64,000 bases of DNA from Lasioglossum baleicum. Lineage: Eukaryota > Arthropoda > Insecta > Hymenoptera > Halictidae. A program made the translations under genes and the position numbers. The notes under the pieces were generated by a model that worked only from the letters and a program-made list of their open reading frames with translations, searched no databases and was not told the DNA's origin. Below, piece by piece: positions 1 through 11,800 of this stretch (the stretch's first letter is position 1; every line of letters begins with the position of its first letter). Where the stretch lies: the NCBI RefSeq assembly GCF_051020765.1, contig NC_134935.1:8743579-8807578 (forward strand), written 5' to 3'.

Positions 1-2509
1 GGATGTTGCGTGTTTATATGAAAAAGATTTTGAAAGGAGTCCCAATCAATTTATGTACTGCTAAAATAGATATGTATAGACGATACGGCAACGGGTTGGG
101 AGACGACGGCGATTAGAGCGTGAGATGTCCTTTCAGGGGTTTTAGGGCGCGAAAAGTCAGGATGTTCAAAGGTTCGTGGGGATATCTTCATTTCGAAAGG
201 TCAGAATCGCGCCGGCTTGCCGAAGGCTACGGTGCGGAGTGGGAGGCGGCGGGGGCTGTTCTGGTTCCGTCGGGTAACAGGTTTAACAGAGCCCTCAATG
301 AATAGTTGATAATAGTGTCCATTGTAGGCCGCGTGTCGTGGGACGGGCCCCATCTAACAAATGGCCCATTGTTATCTGTTACGGCCTTTCGATTTTTCCT
401 GTTGCCCCTGCGTGCCTGCTATCCTTCTTCCCGTTGTGTCCTTCTTCCACGCTATAGCTGCACGAAACTCTGCGCCGCACAGTGGGCCGGATCGAAGAAT
501 TTAGGGACATTTCACCAAAAAAAATGTTGAGTTTTCGAAATTGACAACTAATAACTTTGCATAGCTTTACAAGTGTCTACAGACCTCGAAAATGGAAATA
601 ATTAATGAAATACAATAAATATTTTAATTACTATGAACATTTAAAGTTGAAGATTTTCAAAGTAGCATATTAAAAATTGCTGTACCATTATTCTAAATAT
701 TGTTTAGGTTAGTAAATATGTGTCGGTATCTATTCAATTACTATACATATAAATACTTAAGTATTGTACGAGGTGTTATACATATATCAATTTCATTCCC
801 ATAAAATTTCAAAAATTATAGGGAATGGAAATATTCTGGGTCGGAAGAAATGTTTAATTTTCGAGTTGAAATAGTTCCCTAGTGCAAAGGGTTAACATCG
901 AATCGTCGAGGCGTGGTGTAGCGGTGTTTCACGGTAGGTGTCGGTCGATCCGAACCGCCCGGGAAGGAGGAATGGTATTTATGGCTGTCGATTACGAGCG
1001 GGCATAACTCGCGTGTATTTTTCAATCGGCGAAACGGCGTAATAATAGCCCCGAACGTGAGATCGTTTCGCCGGTTCGTGATTTACCCGCGTGTGCACGC
1101 CACGCTAGGCCGGCGCGGCGCACAGTGAGCCGGATCGAAGAATTTATGGATATTTGTGTATAACTGTTGAACCATTTGTGATATTGAGACGAGGTTTGAA
1201 CTAAAAAATATTATCAAATAATCCCTTTCTAATAATACATGTTAGAATATATTTTTTCTTTAATTTGTTAGTCAGTTGTTTTTATAAATTTTTATGTGGT
1301 TGTTTAAACTGAAATTAATACATTGATGTCCTTGAATCTTTTTAATACGACCCCTGCTTTAAATAGTGCGTACCGATTTTTATCATGAATGCATAAAATC
1401 CGCAGTCTACTGGCGGCAAGTGTGGAGCGGTCGAACCGGGTGGGTCTCGGGATAATCGATTTCACGGGTATCGAAGTCGGCAGTGGGATAATCAATTTTT
1501 CTTGGTTAGGACGCCGACGGGTGTCCTCTGATAGCCGAGCGAAATTAGAGGATATTCGGTAAACGCGACGCTATATATTACAGCAGGCAGATAAAAGGCA
1601 CCCTGGTCCGACAAGGCAAGGTACAATTGATCCGAAGAGTGGATAATAATAATATCCACTCTTCACAGGGCTCGCGAACGAACGGGAGAGTTGTTCCTCG
1701 AGTCCTCCTCTTCGAGAAGAAGAAGAAGAAGGGTCTCGTCTCCGGACGAGCGCGGCCGGTGCCGGTTTTATTCCCGATCGAATGTTTTTGCCCGACCGTC
1801 GCAAACCTAATTGGATTCGCTACGATCGACGGCCGAGAGCCGTATTATGGCGGGCATTACGCAAAATCACGTACCGTGCTCCGGCGCTTTTTAAATGTCG
1901 ATCCAGAGCCGGCCCGTTTGAACCCGTATCAACACGGTCCCCCAAGATCCGTGATCATCGTGCACGAGGAATGGGATCGGGCCGCCGCGCGGTGATTCGT
2001 TCCGCCGCTTAATCGCAACGGATACTTTGTACCCACAAAATTCGTTTCTCAACGCCGCGCCGCCGGATCCGTCCCCGTTTCTTGCCGGGGCCCCGTCGAC
2101 AAGGCCCTTTTTGCAACCCTGATCAAATCTAGACTCACAATGGAACACCATCCGTCTGAAACGCCATTTTTCTGCGCGTCCGCGTCACCCTTTCGCCGGG
2201 AGAACCGCGTATACTGTACACTGTACAATAAAGCCTATGCTCCAATTCGCTTCATACTTCTATAAGTTACATCTATTAGGTTGTTGCATATGAAGAGTTT
2301 CATCCAGAAATACTTGTACAATCTACAGGTTCATTTATACGTACATCATTTTAACACACTACCGACCGGTGATTATTGCATAATTTTGAAAAATCTATGG
2401 TACACGGCTAAACACCTTTTAATGGAACCTTCAATAGCAACAGCAATTTTCATTGTGAACTAATAAGTCACCCTCAATAACGTCATCCAATAGTTTCATT
2501 TAAGATACA
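1..2509. other. No gene recognised; mixed AT-rich and CpG-rich DNA
   Basis: Open frames here overlap on both strands, lack family motifs and cover GC-rich patches (about 120-530 and 1,500-2,150), so I do not call genes. The stretch contains a TTAA-flanked MITE end near 657-895 and a hAT-like MITE end (GCATAAAATCCGCAGTCTA at 1391-1409). Confidence 0.5.
657..895. mobile_element. MITE of the TTAACCCTTTGCACT family (partial)
   Basis: The body (AAATTGCTGTACCATTATTC) recurs near 15,710 and, inverted, near 54,650. The right end reads AGTGCAAAGGGTTAA, the inverse of the family terminus, ending in TTAA. Confidence 0.6.
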
Positions 2510-2717
2510 CAGTGGGACCTCGATTAACCGGATCCCGATTATAAACAAATATGCGTTTAAATATGATCATATTATGAAGGGAAATAAATTTTAAAAAATA
2601 GAAAATTTATTATAATGTACATTTTAATTATTTCCCTCGGATCTCGATTATCCATCGGGCCTTAATTTATCCGAGCTGTTTGTCTCTCGATCAAGCCGGT
2701 TAATCGAGGTCCTACTG
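2510..2717. mobile_element. Non-autonomous pogo/Tigger-like MITE
   Basis: A 208-bp element bounded by inverted repeats CAGTGGGACCTCGATTAACC and, inverted, CAGTAGGACCTCGATTAACC. It is AT-rich inside with no open frame. CAGT(G/A)-starting termini and small size fit the pogo/Tigger group; superfamily assignment is from termini only. Confidence 0.7.
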
Positions 2718-3445
2718 TACTTGTACATATATGAGCCGTTTATTTCGATAGTGGCCTAAGTTAACTTGTGAATTATTTTTTGTTGACTGTAGTGACGTGT
2801 ACAACTTGAAGTTAGCTGTCATAAACATATAATTATGTCGCTTTTACATCGCTATCGACCATTTTGAATGATCTTGTGAATACTCCATTATCTTGGAGAA
2901 CACTGAATCCTATAAATATCCTATACCTATTCCGGGTGTAGAAGCTCTCCCGCCATTTCTCTTCTCCAGTTTTCCCACTTTCATCGGTCCCCTTCGATCC
3001 GGCCCATCGTTCGACGCGTACCCCCACCTCCACCGTGTTACCAGCATTTCTCTCTCACCCCCGGTCGTGTCGAGTCGCGAGAAACGGTACGGTGAAGAAA
3101 AAGAAAAAGGGCAAAACAGGGGAAGCGGAGAGCAGACAACGCAGAAATGTATATGTATACCCGGGCCGGGATCGGGCCGCGCCGTCAGCTACATGCATCT
3201 ACGTTAGCGCCTGCCGTTCAAGTCCGGCCTGAACCGAACGCTCTTCACGAGACTGTTCCTTGTGTTCGAACATGAGCTGATAGGCTTGTGTGCGTGCGTT
3301 TGCCTCTCTGCTCTGTGTCCCGAAGGAGAAGAGGAGGTAAGGTCGACTCGCACGATGGAAAAAGATCGGGTATGCGAGCCGTGCACGCGCGCACGATCAT
3401 TGAACGCGAGTATCTTGCACGGTAAGAATCGTGCAGTGATAAGTA

Positions 3446-3973
3446 TTAGGTCATCCCATAAGGTCGTGCCGTTTTTCGAATGGTTGTATATGTTAATTTT
3501 GTAAACGTACATACCTTTAAGTTTGTTTTAGGTATATTCAGAACATCTGACATCTTCTCAACGGATAAACTTCGTGATTTCTGTACAAGGTCTCGAATTT
3601 TATCTTCATCTGTCTGAGGAGGACGGCCGGAACGTTCCTCGTCTTCTAAACAAAAATTCCCACCTTTGAAACGTTGAAACCACTTTCTACAGGTACGAGA
3701 TGAAAGCGCACTTTCTTCGTAAGCAGCACATATGTTGTTCGTGACGATTGTTGCTGAACATCCTTTCCGAAATTCATACAACATGAGTTGTCGGAACTGG
3801 ATACGCATTTCGTTCATGATTTTTCACTAGGAATCACTGTGTTCACTATTTCAGGATCTTATACCTACGAAAACCTTCACAAGACTGTTCCCGAACAGCT
3901 GTATGTTTATAAATCGACGCGTGAAATGTATACACAAAAGTCGGCACGAACTTATGGGATGACCTAGACCTAA
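3446..3973 (-). mobile_element. Internally deleted mariner transposon retaining the N-terminal transposase domain
   Basis: Inverted termini share AGGTCATCCCATAAG with a following TCGTGCCG on both sides. Between them, on the minus strand from 3817, an ATG opens a frame starting MNEMRIQFRQLMLYEFRKG. It carries the mariner double-HTH signature (RTCRKWFQRFKGGNF, DEERSGRPP) for about 95 residues. The frame then runs out into the other terminus, so the DD34D catalytic domain is missing. The element cannot move by itself, but the DNA-binding part is open. Confidence 0.85.
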
Positions 3974-4612
3974 TACTTGTGTAGCTGTTTATCGTCGTGT
4001 GTTGCGTCTTATTGCCGGACCGCGATCGACCGATGAAACGCGGGTACATTTGTTTTCCTTTTCAATTTATTCGTGTTGGAATTTATTTCATATACACGAT
4101 TATTTAATAAAAATTCCCCGACATTAAAGATACGTTTACCGACGCTCGTTAACATACAGCAGACTTTCATATACGCGACCAGCAAATCGTTCTAAAAGTC
4201 TGTGCACTTGAATGATTATCGAAATTCAGTTTCTATATTGTCGAAGTATCACGCTGTTCGCTTCGCTGCAGAAAGAGAGAAGGAGAACGGAGAATAAAGC
4301 GAGACAGGTATAGCAGGTAGGAGGAGGAGGGGTGGCTCACGAGAGATCAAGTTAGAGTACCGGCACAAAAAACCTGTCCCGCATAATTACATTATCGGTC
4401 ACATCTCGTTCGACTTCTGTCCGCGCGATTGTCTCGCTCGCCTGTCCGAACGTGCTCCCGTGGACAGAGGGGGCTGCCGTCCTCGAAGACAATGCTACGG
4501 GGGCCCCGGCCCCATGGGAACCGCAGGGGGTCCCCATACTTGCCCTCTTCGCTCGATCTTTCCCCGGAGCTTCGATCCGGATCGAAAATTCGAACGAGTC
4601 ATCTCGCGAAGC

Positions 4613-4722
4613 ACTCGGATATCCCATTCGAATCCAAGTACATACTCGGACATCCCATTCGAGTCCAAGTACTCGGATATCCCATTCGAGTCCAAGTATA
4701 TACTCGGATATCCCATTCGAAA
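4613..4722. repeat. Minisatellite, four copies of a 27-31 bp unit
   Basis: The unit CTCGGATATCCCATTCGAGT followed by CCAAGTA is repeated in tandem with small length differences (extra TATA or CATA between copies). It is read in-frame by several short ORFs, which I treat as incidental. Confidence 0.9.
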
Positions 4723-4737
4723 CAGCACGAGTTCTTT

Positions 4738-5223
4738 TTAGAAGGATTAGTTTACTATTAGCTAATGTGTAAATAATTTTTTTTTAAAATTGTTATTGGT
4801 TGCAATTGCGAAGAAAAAAGTAAAGGTGACGATTTTAAAATTTTTTGTCTGTGTCTGTAATAAAAATTAAAAACATATGTATTTTGTAAATCTAAGAAAG
4901 TTATATATTATGTCAAAAGTTTCATTGAAATCGGTTGACGCAAAAAAATAATCTTAATCGTAAAAATCATTGAATTTTGATTTTGCGATTCATTTAAATC
5001 GCAGATTCTTACAATTTTTTCTATTGTCAATCAATTATATATTTCATATACATATATATAACAACCTTGATCGATTTCGATGAAACTTTGTATATGTATA
5101 TAACTTACTTATAACACATGAAAATTAAAAAAATCGTCACCTTTACGTTTTACTTCGTAATTGCGACAAATAACAATTAAAAAAAATGATTACACATTAC
5201 CTAGTAAACTAATACTTCTAACG
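4738..5223. mobile_element. Long inverted-repeat (foldback) element, arms about 95 bp
   Basis: The left arm (AGGATTAGTTTACTATTAGC to AAGGTGACGATTTT) is mirrored by the right arm (AATCGTCACCTTTACG to TAGTAAACTAATACTTCT). The AT-rich centre shows a weaker continuation of the palindrome. There are no open frames. Confidence 0.75.
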
Positions 5224-5399
5224 TCTCCATAAAAAAACTCAAGCTTGCGTCCAATTTTGAAAAAGTTATCCTCTTTAAAACATGTACGAATACTTTGTAC
5301 AACCACTGTACGTACAAACTGAAGATCATAGTAGAGTCGTTAACAACGAGAAACAGCTTCGATAATCGTATATTGTCGTTTGTTGATTTCGCTTTATTT

Positions 5400-8300
5400 T
5401 ACTCATCATCTTTTTATTGACATGGGGGATGTTACATAGGCGTTGGAATGCGCGTTATCGTGATCGCTGATAAACGGTCAGAACTAAAAGACGGATCGAT
5501 TAAATTTTCTTTGTTTTTTATACATAACGGTTGTAACATAATAATTGCGGCGCATCGTCGTCGCGTCGTCGTCGCGTCGTCGCGCCGCGAACAGATGAAA
5601 CGAACTTTATTCAACCAGGTTGCTAAACTCTGTCAGTTTCTACGCCGTAGAAAAAATATTGAAACGGTGTGGTGGCACCGTCAGAAACATGCACCGGGAT
5701 TCTCGGGTCTCCTAATCGTGCATCTTCCTGCCGGTAAACGCATCGGTATCTTAATAGTAATAAGACAATGTACAATAAAAGATTAGCACGATAGGCGCAC
5801 ACATGTTTTTGTTTAAAATTAAATTTCTATTTTTGTTTGCGCTACGGTATTTGTTTTTGCCTCCGTTTGTTCCTTCCGGGATGTATTGTACGTAACATGT
5901 GCTCTCCTGTCGTCGTTTAATGAGCACTGTTCAGCGAACAGTGGTACAGTCGTATTTCTTTGTTTCTCTTTCTTCCTTTTTGTTAAATGTAAATTCTGCG
6001 CTGTGGCACGGTGCCTCTGTTGCGCAACGATATAAATAAAACTTGTTAATAAGTCGATAAAACTAGATGTCAGATCCAACATACGAGATTCATTTTGAGA
6101 GAAAAAAATCGCTTCCTTACGTCCCTACCGTGAAGAATATAAAAGAAGAAGAAAACGGTTTCGTCGTGTATAATAACAGTCGATGAAACAATACGATAAA
6201 GGAAAAAAAAGTATCAAAATATATTAAAAAGTATCAAAACGCCACTTACGCGTACGAAACGTTTGTTTGGAAGTTCACATAAGTGCATACTACGTGTTTC
6301 GTCCGGCCGGAGATTCAGAGAACGCTAAATGTATGTGTGTATATGTTTTGTGTGTATATGTGTATGAGTGTTTTTCGACGATTTTCGAAAATATACAAAA
6401 GATAGTATGATTAGGAGAGAATACATAGAGAGAACGTAATCGCGTACGTTTTGTAACTGACTTGGACGTCAATGCCTATCCTTGCAAATATAATTTAAAT
6501 ACATATGTGTTACAATAAATGACGCTCTAATATATTACATATATATGCCTCTGCGCTTTTACTTTTCTTTCTTTCTTACTTCTTTCCTTCCACCATCATA
6601 TACTTCGGTATCTTTACAATAAATTATTGTTTTCTTCTTTTCTCTTTATTAATTTACAATACATCCTCCACGGCTCGCGGGCGCCTCTATATACGTATGC
6701 ATATATGTATAGAGTTCGTAAAAATTACGTGACGTCCAAGCCATTTAGTTTTGTATATTTGTACAGGATAATCGGCAAAAAAGACCCTGACAAATATCAA
6801 TCGAGACTCATCGACGCTCGTCGCCACAAAGGAAATGCATTATTTTTGTTGTCTTTTCGACAGCGACGCCCAATACGAAAAATGTTCCACAAAGCAAATC
6901 AGAAAGCGAAAGCTGAGAAGCGTGTTTATTTCTTTCGTTGGAAGTATCATATAGATTTTTACGAACTTTACGCGCACATGTATTGTAAGTCTATACTTTG
7001 TACCTTTTCTTATTTTTGTACCTGACATATTTGCTCGCGACACTTTTGCAGACAACCTGTACATTGCATTGTATATGCTAAACTTAATGTGGTAAATAAA
7101 AAACGTACATTTATTCTCGTAGAAATCAACTCTGATCATCATCCGTGATCCCATAACATTTTATATACTAAAACGTAATAATAGTTGCTCCTGTGTGATC
7201 GCATTCATTATTTTTTCTTCTTCTTCTCTTTCATTAAGAATCTAAGCATTAATTAATAATCAATATATGTCTCTATATATATATATATTTAATATTTTAT
7301 ATATTAAATAATCAAATACCCTATATTCATTGGATTACAATAAAATTACAAAAAGAAAAAAAAGGAAAAGTAAACATTCATAAAAATAAAAGGACTTCTC
7401 ATTTGTCTCAGCTAAAGCACGTTTCACATACAAAAAGCAACAATTAGAGGCCATGTGAAATATTTTTTTTGTTTCTTTAACTACTATAGTGCATGTACAA
7501 TGTTTCTTTTAATATATGATAGCATTAATAATAATATCTTTCATATACTTTTTGTTTTTGTCGTTCGTGTATCGTTAATGAAAGTGCGAGTGCACAATAC
7601 TTGTTTTAAGATAGTCACTGATTCGTTTAATATTTGGCCCTCTGTCGGCAGAGTAAAAATCGATTGCATCTAAAGATACTTAGAACAATCTCTCTCTCTT
7701 TTTTTAGTTTAAAAATTAGAATCAGTCGAGGCCAGATTGCGACACAATTATCCTTGACATCAGTCCCTTTCTCTGTTTTTTCGTTCTTTTCTCTTCTTCC
7801 AAGAGTGCATACAAGTAACACCAGTCTAACTAATTTTGTATAACACGAATTATAGGTACTGATTATCTTTTCTATCTTTCTCTCTCTCTCTTCCTCATAT
7901 GCAGCTTCAAAAGTGCATCACTCTTTTGTGCAGTACATACTTCGAACAATATACATAAACGTAACTCGTATACCCTGTGATAAGCGGTTAGTGTCCGTAC
8001 CAATCTGGCCTTGTCGAAAAATGTTTTTACGGGGCCCGTTCTACTTTACCGACGGCGATTTCCTCGACAATGTTCGCGTCAACAATATGTCCCAATTATA
8101 TGTTTTCATCGTCGTACACACGAGTATGTATATTCGAAACGAAATGAAAACATTGGGAAAATAGTGTCGATGTAAACATTGTCGAAGAAGGCCCAGTCAA
8201 GTAGAACGGACCCGTTTTTACGGTCGATGCTACAGTACTTTCTACTATATTATGTCCATAAATAGCTTGCAACGCTATGAGACACCTATCGTCTTTGGGT

Positions 8301-8770
8301 TTTATAATTAGTCAAAGATCTTCAACGAACTCGCGCGCAACTAATTTCGGCCCCATCCGCCCGACCAACAAATTATTTTTCTTGGCGGTGAAATAATCTC
8401 GTCGGATGAACGTTGTTCCTCGAAATTGTTTAAAAAGAGAGCAACGTGACCCTAAAATTGTTACGTATGAAACATTCAAGAGGAATTTTTACGTCTTCGG
8501 ATGACACAAAAATGTACAAATGTTGTGCATGACTTATGGGATCTCTTACGTACCGGCTCCGTTATTAGAAACATTTAGCTATTCTTCTATGTAAACTATA
8601 AAACCCAAAACCAAAAGTCTAATTGGCAGTATAGTGTTGGACATTGCGCCCAGCGCAAGGTGCATAGCAGAGCTGCTGCGGCCGACGAGGATAAGAGACT
8701 CCTTGCTCTCATGACAAGAAAACAATGTTTTTTTCCTTTTATGCGGCTTCGATAAAGATAATGGCAGAGG
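5400..8770 (-). other. Probable long 3' UTR / downstream region of Neuroglian
   Basis: No reading frame here looks coding. The stretch is AT-rich with many short T runs on the plus strand (A runs in a Neuroglian transcript), several TTTATT words (AATAAA on the minus strand) and no clear gene on either strand. Long neuronal 3' UTRs are known for Neuroglian-type genes. The assignment rests only on position and composition. It includes a short GTC/GCG-rich simple repeat near 5553-5590 and an inverted-repeat element at 8027-8222. Confidence 0.3.
8027..8222. mobile_element. Imperfect inverted-repeat MITE
   Basis: The left arm with GCCCGTTCTACTT and TCGACAATGTT is mirrored by the right arm with AAGTAGAACGGACCCG and AACATTGTCGA, and ATGTTTTCAT is mirrored by ATGAAAACAT. 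Total length is about 195 bp. Confidence 0.6.
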
Positions 8771-8874
8771 TTACACGTATGTGGCCATAGTGCCGCTTGG
8801 AATGGGTGGCGTTTCCTCTGGTCTACCCTTGGGCCCGTATTGTCCGATGAAAGAACCATCCTCCGTGAAACGTC
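8771..8874 (-). CDS. Nrg: Neuroglian distal alternative last exon (neuronal type)
   Basis: A second terminal exon in the same phase follows a TTTCAG acceptor (8880-8875). It encodes 33 residues: the start RFTEDGSFIGQYGPKGRPEE, a short proline-rich stretch, then GTMATYV before TAA at 8773-8771. It duplicates the FIGQY core of the proximal exon but ends in ATYV, the PDZ-ligand ending of the fly neuronal Nrg180 isoform. The distal position matches the fly arrangement, where the neural terminal exon is chosen under ELAV control. No long reading frame reveals it; it was found by searching for FIGQY codons and checking phase. Confidence 0.88.
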
Positions 8875-11800
8875 CTGAAAACGAACATAATTTCCATCAA
8901 CCCCCTGCAATTTCGGATTAACATTAAACAAGATATTGTTTAGATTATTAAATATGTTGGTATCTCTAATCAATTACTAAACATTTAAGCATTGTACGAG
9001 GTATTTTATCAATTAAATATCGATAAAAGAGAAAAAATGATAGAATCGAATTATTCTAGGTCGGGAGAAATGTTTAATTTTCGAGTGCGAAGGGTTAATA
9101 CTTAAAGAAAATGCAAAAACAGAAAAATTCTTTTTTCAAAACTGAAAAACCAAAATATATCCTTTAAAATTTTTCATTTCATCTTTCCATTTTTGTTGCA
9201 ATCTACTTTTGTTACAAGAATCTGCAATCCATTAATAACGCGATTCGTCTTCGAAGCGTCGGTTGACCTACCTTACACTAATGTGGCAAATGCTTGTGAG
9301 TTTGGCTCTTGTTTACGATGTTGTCGACCATATTGGCCAATGAATGATCCGTCTTCGTTCATGCCTTCTACATAAAGTCAAGCAACAAAGCAAAACACCA
9401 AATGAAAAACAAAATATAACATAACATACTGACTAGAAAGAAAAACCAATAAGTTGAAAATAATACTACAATCAATACTATGAACATGTATAATACCGTT
9501 CAACGTACAGGGTGGGTTATTTAAAACTGGTCAGTTTTATACAGTCGGGGACAAAAATAAGTGGACTCCCTTTAAAGACTAATATCGTTTTTAAAATTGG
9601 ACCAAACGACTTGAGCTTTTTTGAGATGCTATTCGAGTGACCTGTTTCAAATGCTCCACCCTATGCATATATTTCCTACGAACATAATTGTTCTATACAG
9701 GGTAGGGCGATTATTTTGTCCACTTGAATATATCCGTTACTTGTAATATGTAATATGAAAAAATTATATAGAGGGGGAAATATTGTGATGTAAATACTTT
9801 TTAGTGTTTACTCTCTATACCATGCAACTTTTGTATGTATAATTTTTTTCTTATTATTACAAGTAACGGAAATATTCAAGCTGGACAAAGATTGTTGCCC
9901 CACCCTGTGTACGAAAGAAAACTGAAGACTGAAGACCCTTTGAACAGAAATATCTCTGATCACACTTCCGGCTGCACGTAGCGTACACATGTGGGAATTG
10001 GTGCGCTAGCGGTGCAGTACTAAAAATACCCTTACCTGAATTGCCTCATTACTTCGTTAATATAAATTGACCTTTATTCGATTATAAACTGACCTGTGTC
10101 GCCCTCCCCGTACTCCGCCATGGAATCTGTGTCAGATTCCGGATGCTTTCCATCTTGGTGAGAGGACGACGCCAAAGACGTTCGTCCGCCCGCCGATTTT
10201 GTATCTAAAGGCTGTGAGTATTCATGGAAACCACCCTCTTCAGGGTAATCGCCTCGACCAGCAGCTAATTCTCTTTCGTGGACCGCGTACTTGCCGCCTC
10301 TGTTGCGCTTGATCACGCAGACGATTATAAGTACCAATAAAAGGAACGCGATTGCTAGCATCATTCCAATGAACCAGCCAGCGGTCGCGACGTTCTCCTT
10401 CGGCTGAATGATGGGGCCTTCGCTGCTGGTTTCGACTTCCTGTTGTTCGCTCTCGGTCATGTAGTCTCCGTCCACGGCGACGATGGACATTACGTATACC
10501 TCGCCGCTTTGGAGGCCACGGATTTCGATCGTGTTTAATAGATATTCCGGATCCGACTCGAGGAATATCGTCTCGCCCTTCAGCTTGTACTTTACGAAGA
10601 AATGGCTGCCCGGATTTCCGTTCAGATTCAGCTGCCAGATCACCCTCACGTTCGAGTAGCCGTTCTCTTTCGGAATTGCCTCCCACGTGAACCGAGGCGT
10701 GTCCGGAGGCTGCGACTTCCGTGTCATTTGCTCGATGAAGTAGCTGATCGAGCAAAGAACGGTTCATTAATTTAAAAAAATATATGCCATTATATGCTCG
10801 CCGCTGGAGGCACGCGGTTGCTTTTAGTTAACCTTCGGACAACTTTATCTATCAATTTCTTCAACATATTTCCGAATTCCAAATTAGCAAATATTTGTGT
10901 AGGATAAGTCGAAATAGACCCGGACACTGCCGTCGGAGGGTTATGGAATTGACCGACTGGTCTAGCAAACTAAGGGTCCATGATTCGAGTCGTATATATG
11001 TATATTTAACACTAACCGTACCGAGTACAAAGGGTGACTGATATACATTGTTTTGTAAAAATTACAAGACTGAACTTATTTAGATTTATCACAATTTTGA
11101 TAACAATATGTGCTTGAATAAATTTTATGCAATCATTTCTAATGGGAGCACATCTTCATAATTTCAATAATTGAAAAATAAAAAATATGAAACCGGTCAT
11201 TTGACCGGTCGTGGTACGATTAGTGTTAAAACGTAACTTTGAATCAAACGCGTTGGATATTCCCGGAATTCGATGGGAAGGACTTAAATTAAAAAACATA
11301 CTCGTTCCCTTCGCCCATCTTCGTCGTCGCCCGAATATGTATACGGTATTTCGTATCAGGCGCCAGATCCCCTAACTTCGCACTGCTAGCTTCTGGATCC
11401 ATTACGTGCGGCTTCCTTTCCAACAATGGTCCCATTCTAGTACCAGTTATGGACTCGTAGTAAACTCTGTATCCCGTTAGTTTACCATTCGGCTCTATAG
11501 GCTTCGACCACACCAGGAACAGTGCGCTGGACCCCATGGGATACGCCTCTAGGCTGAGAATCGTCCCTGGTACTCCTTCCGGTGTGTCGAAGCTCAGCGT
11601 CTCGGAATGCGGCCCCGCGTACCTGAAACAAATAATTTGTTTACCATCGCTTTTGGATGCCAATACGGCAGCCTAAAACACAGAGACGTTGGAACGTCGA
11701 ATGTTTAAAGCATTAACCCTTTGCACTCCGAATTATTTTTCAATTTTATTGCCAAAACAACTTCCTACTATTTTCAGGGCTTTATTTATTTCAAAGGACA

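Noticed and set aside
1627..2151. Overlapping open frames on both strands in the CpG-rich 1.6-2.1 kb patch
   Set aside because: Three frames compete over the same GC-rich DNA, none with motifs, splice structure or compositional preference.
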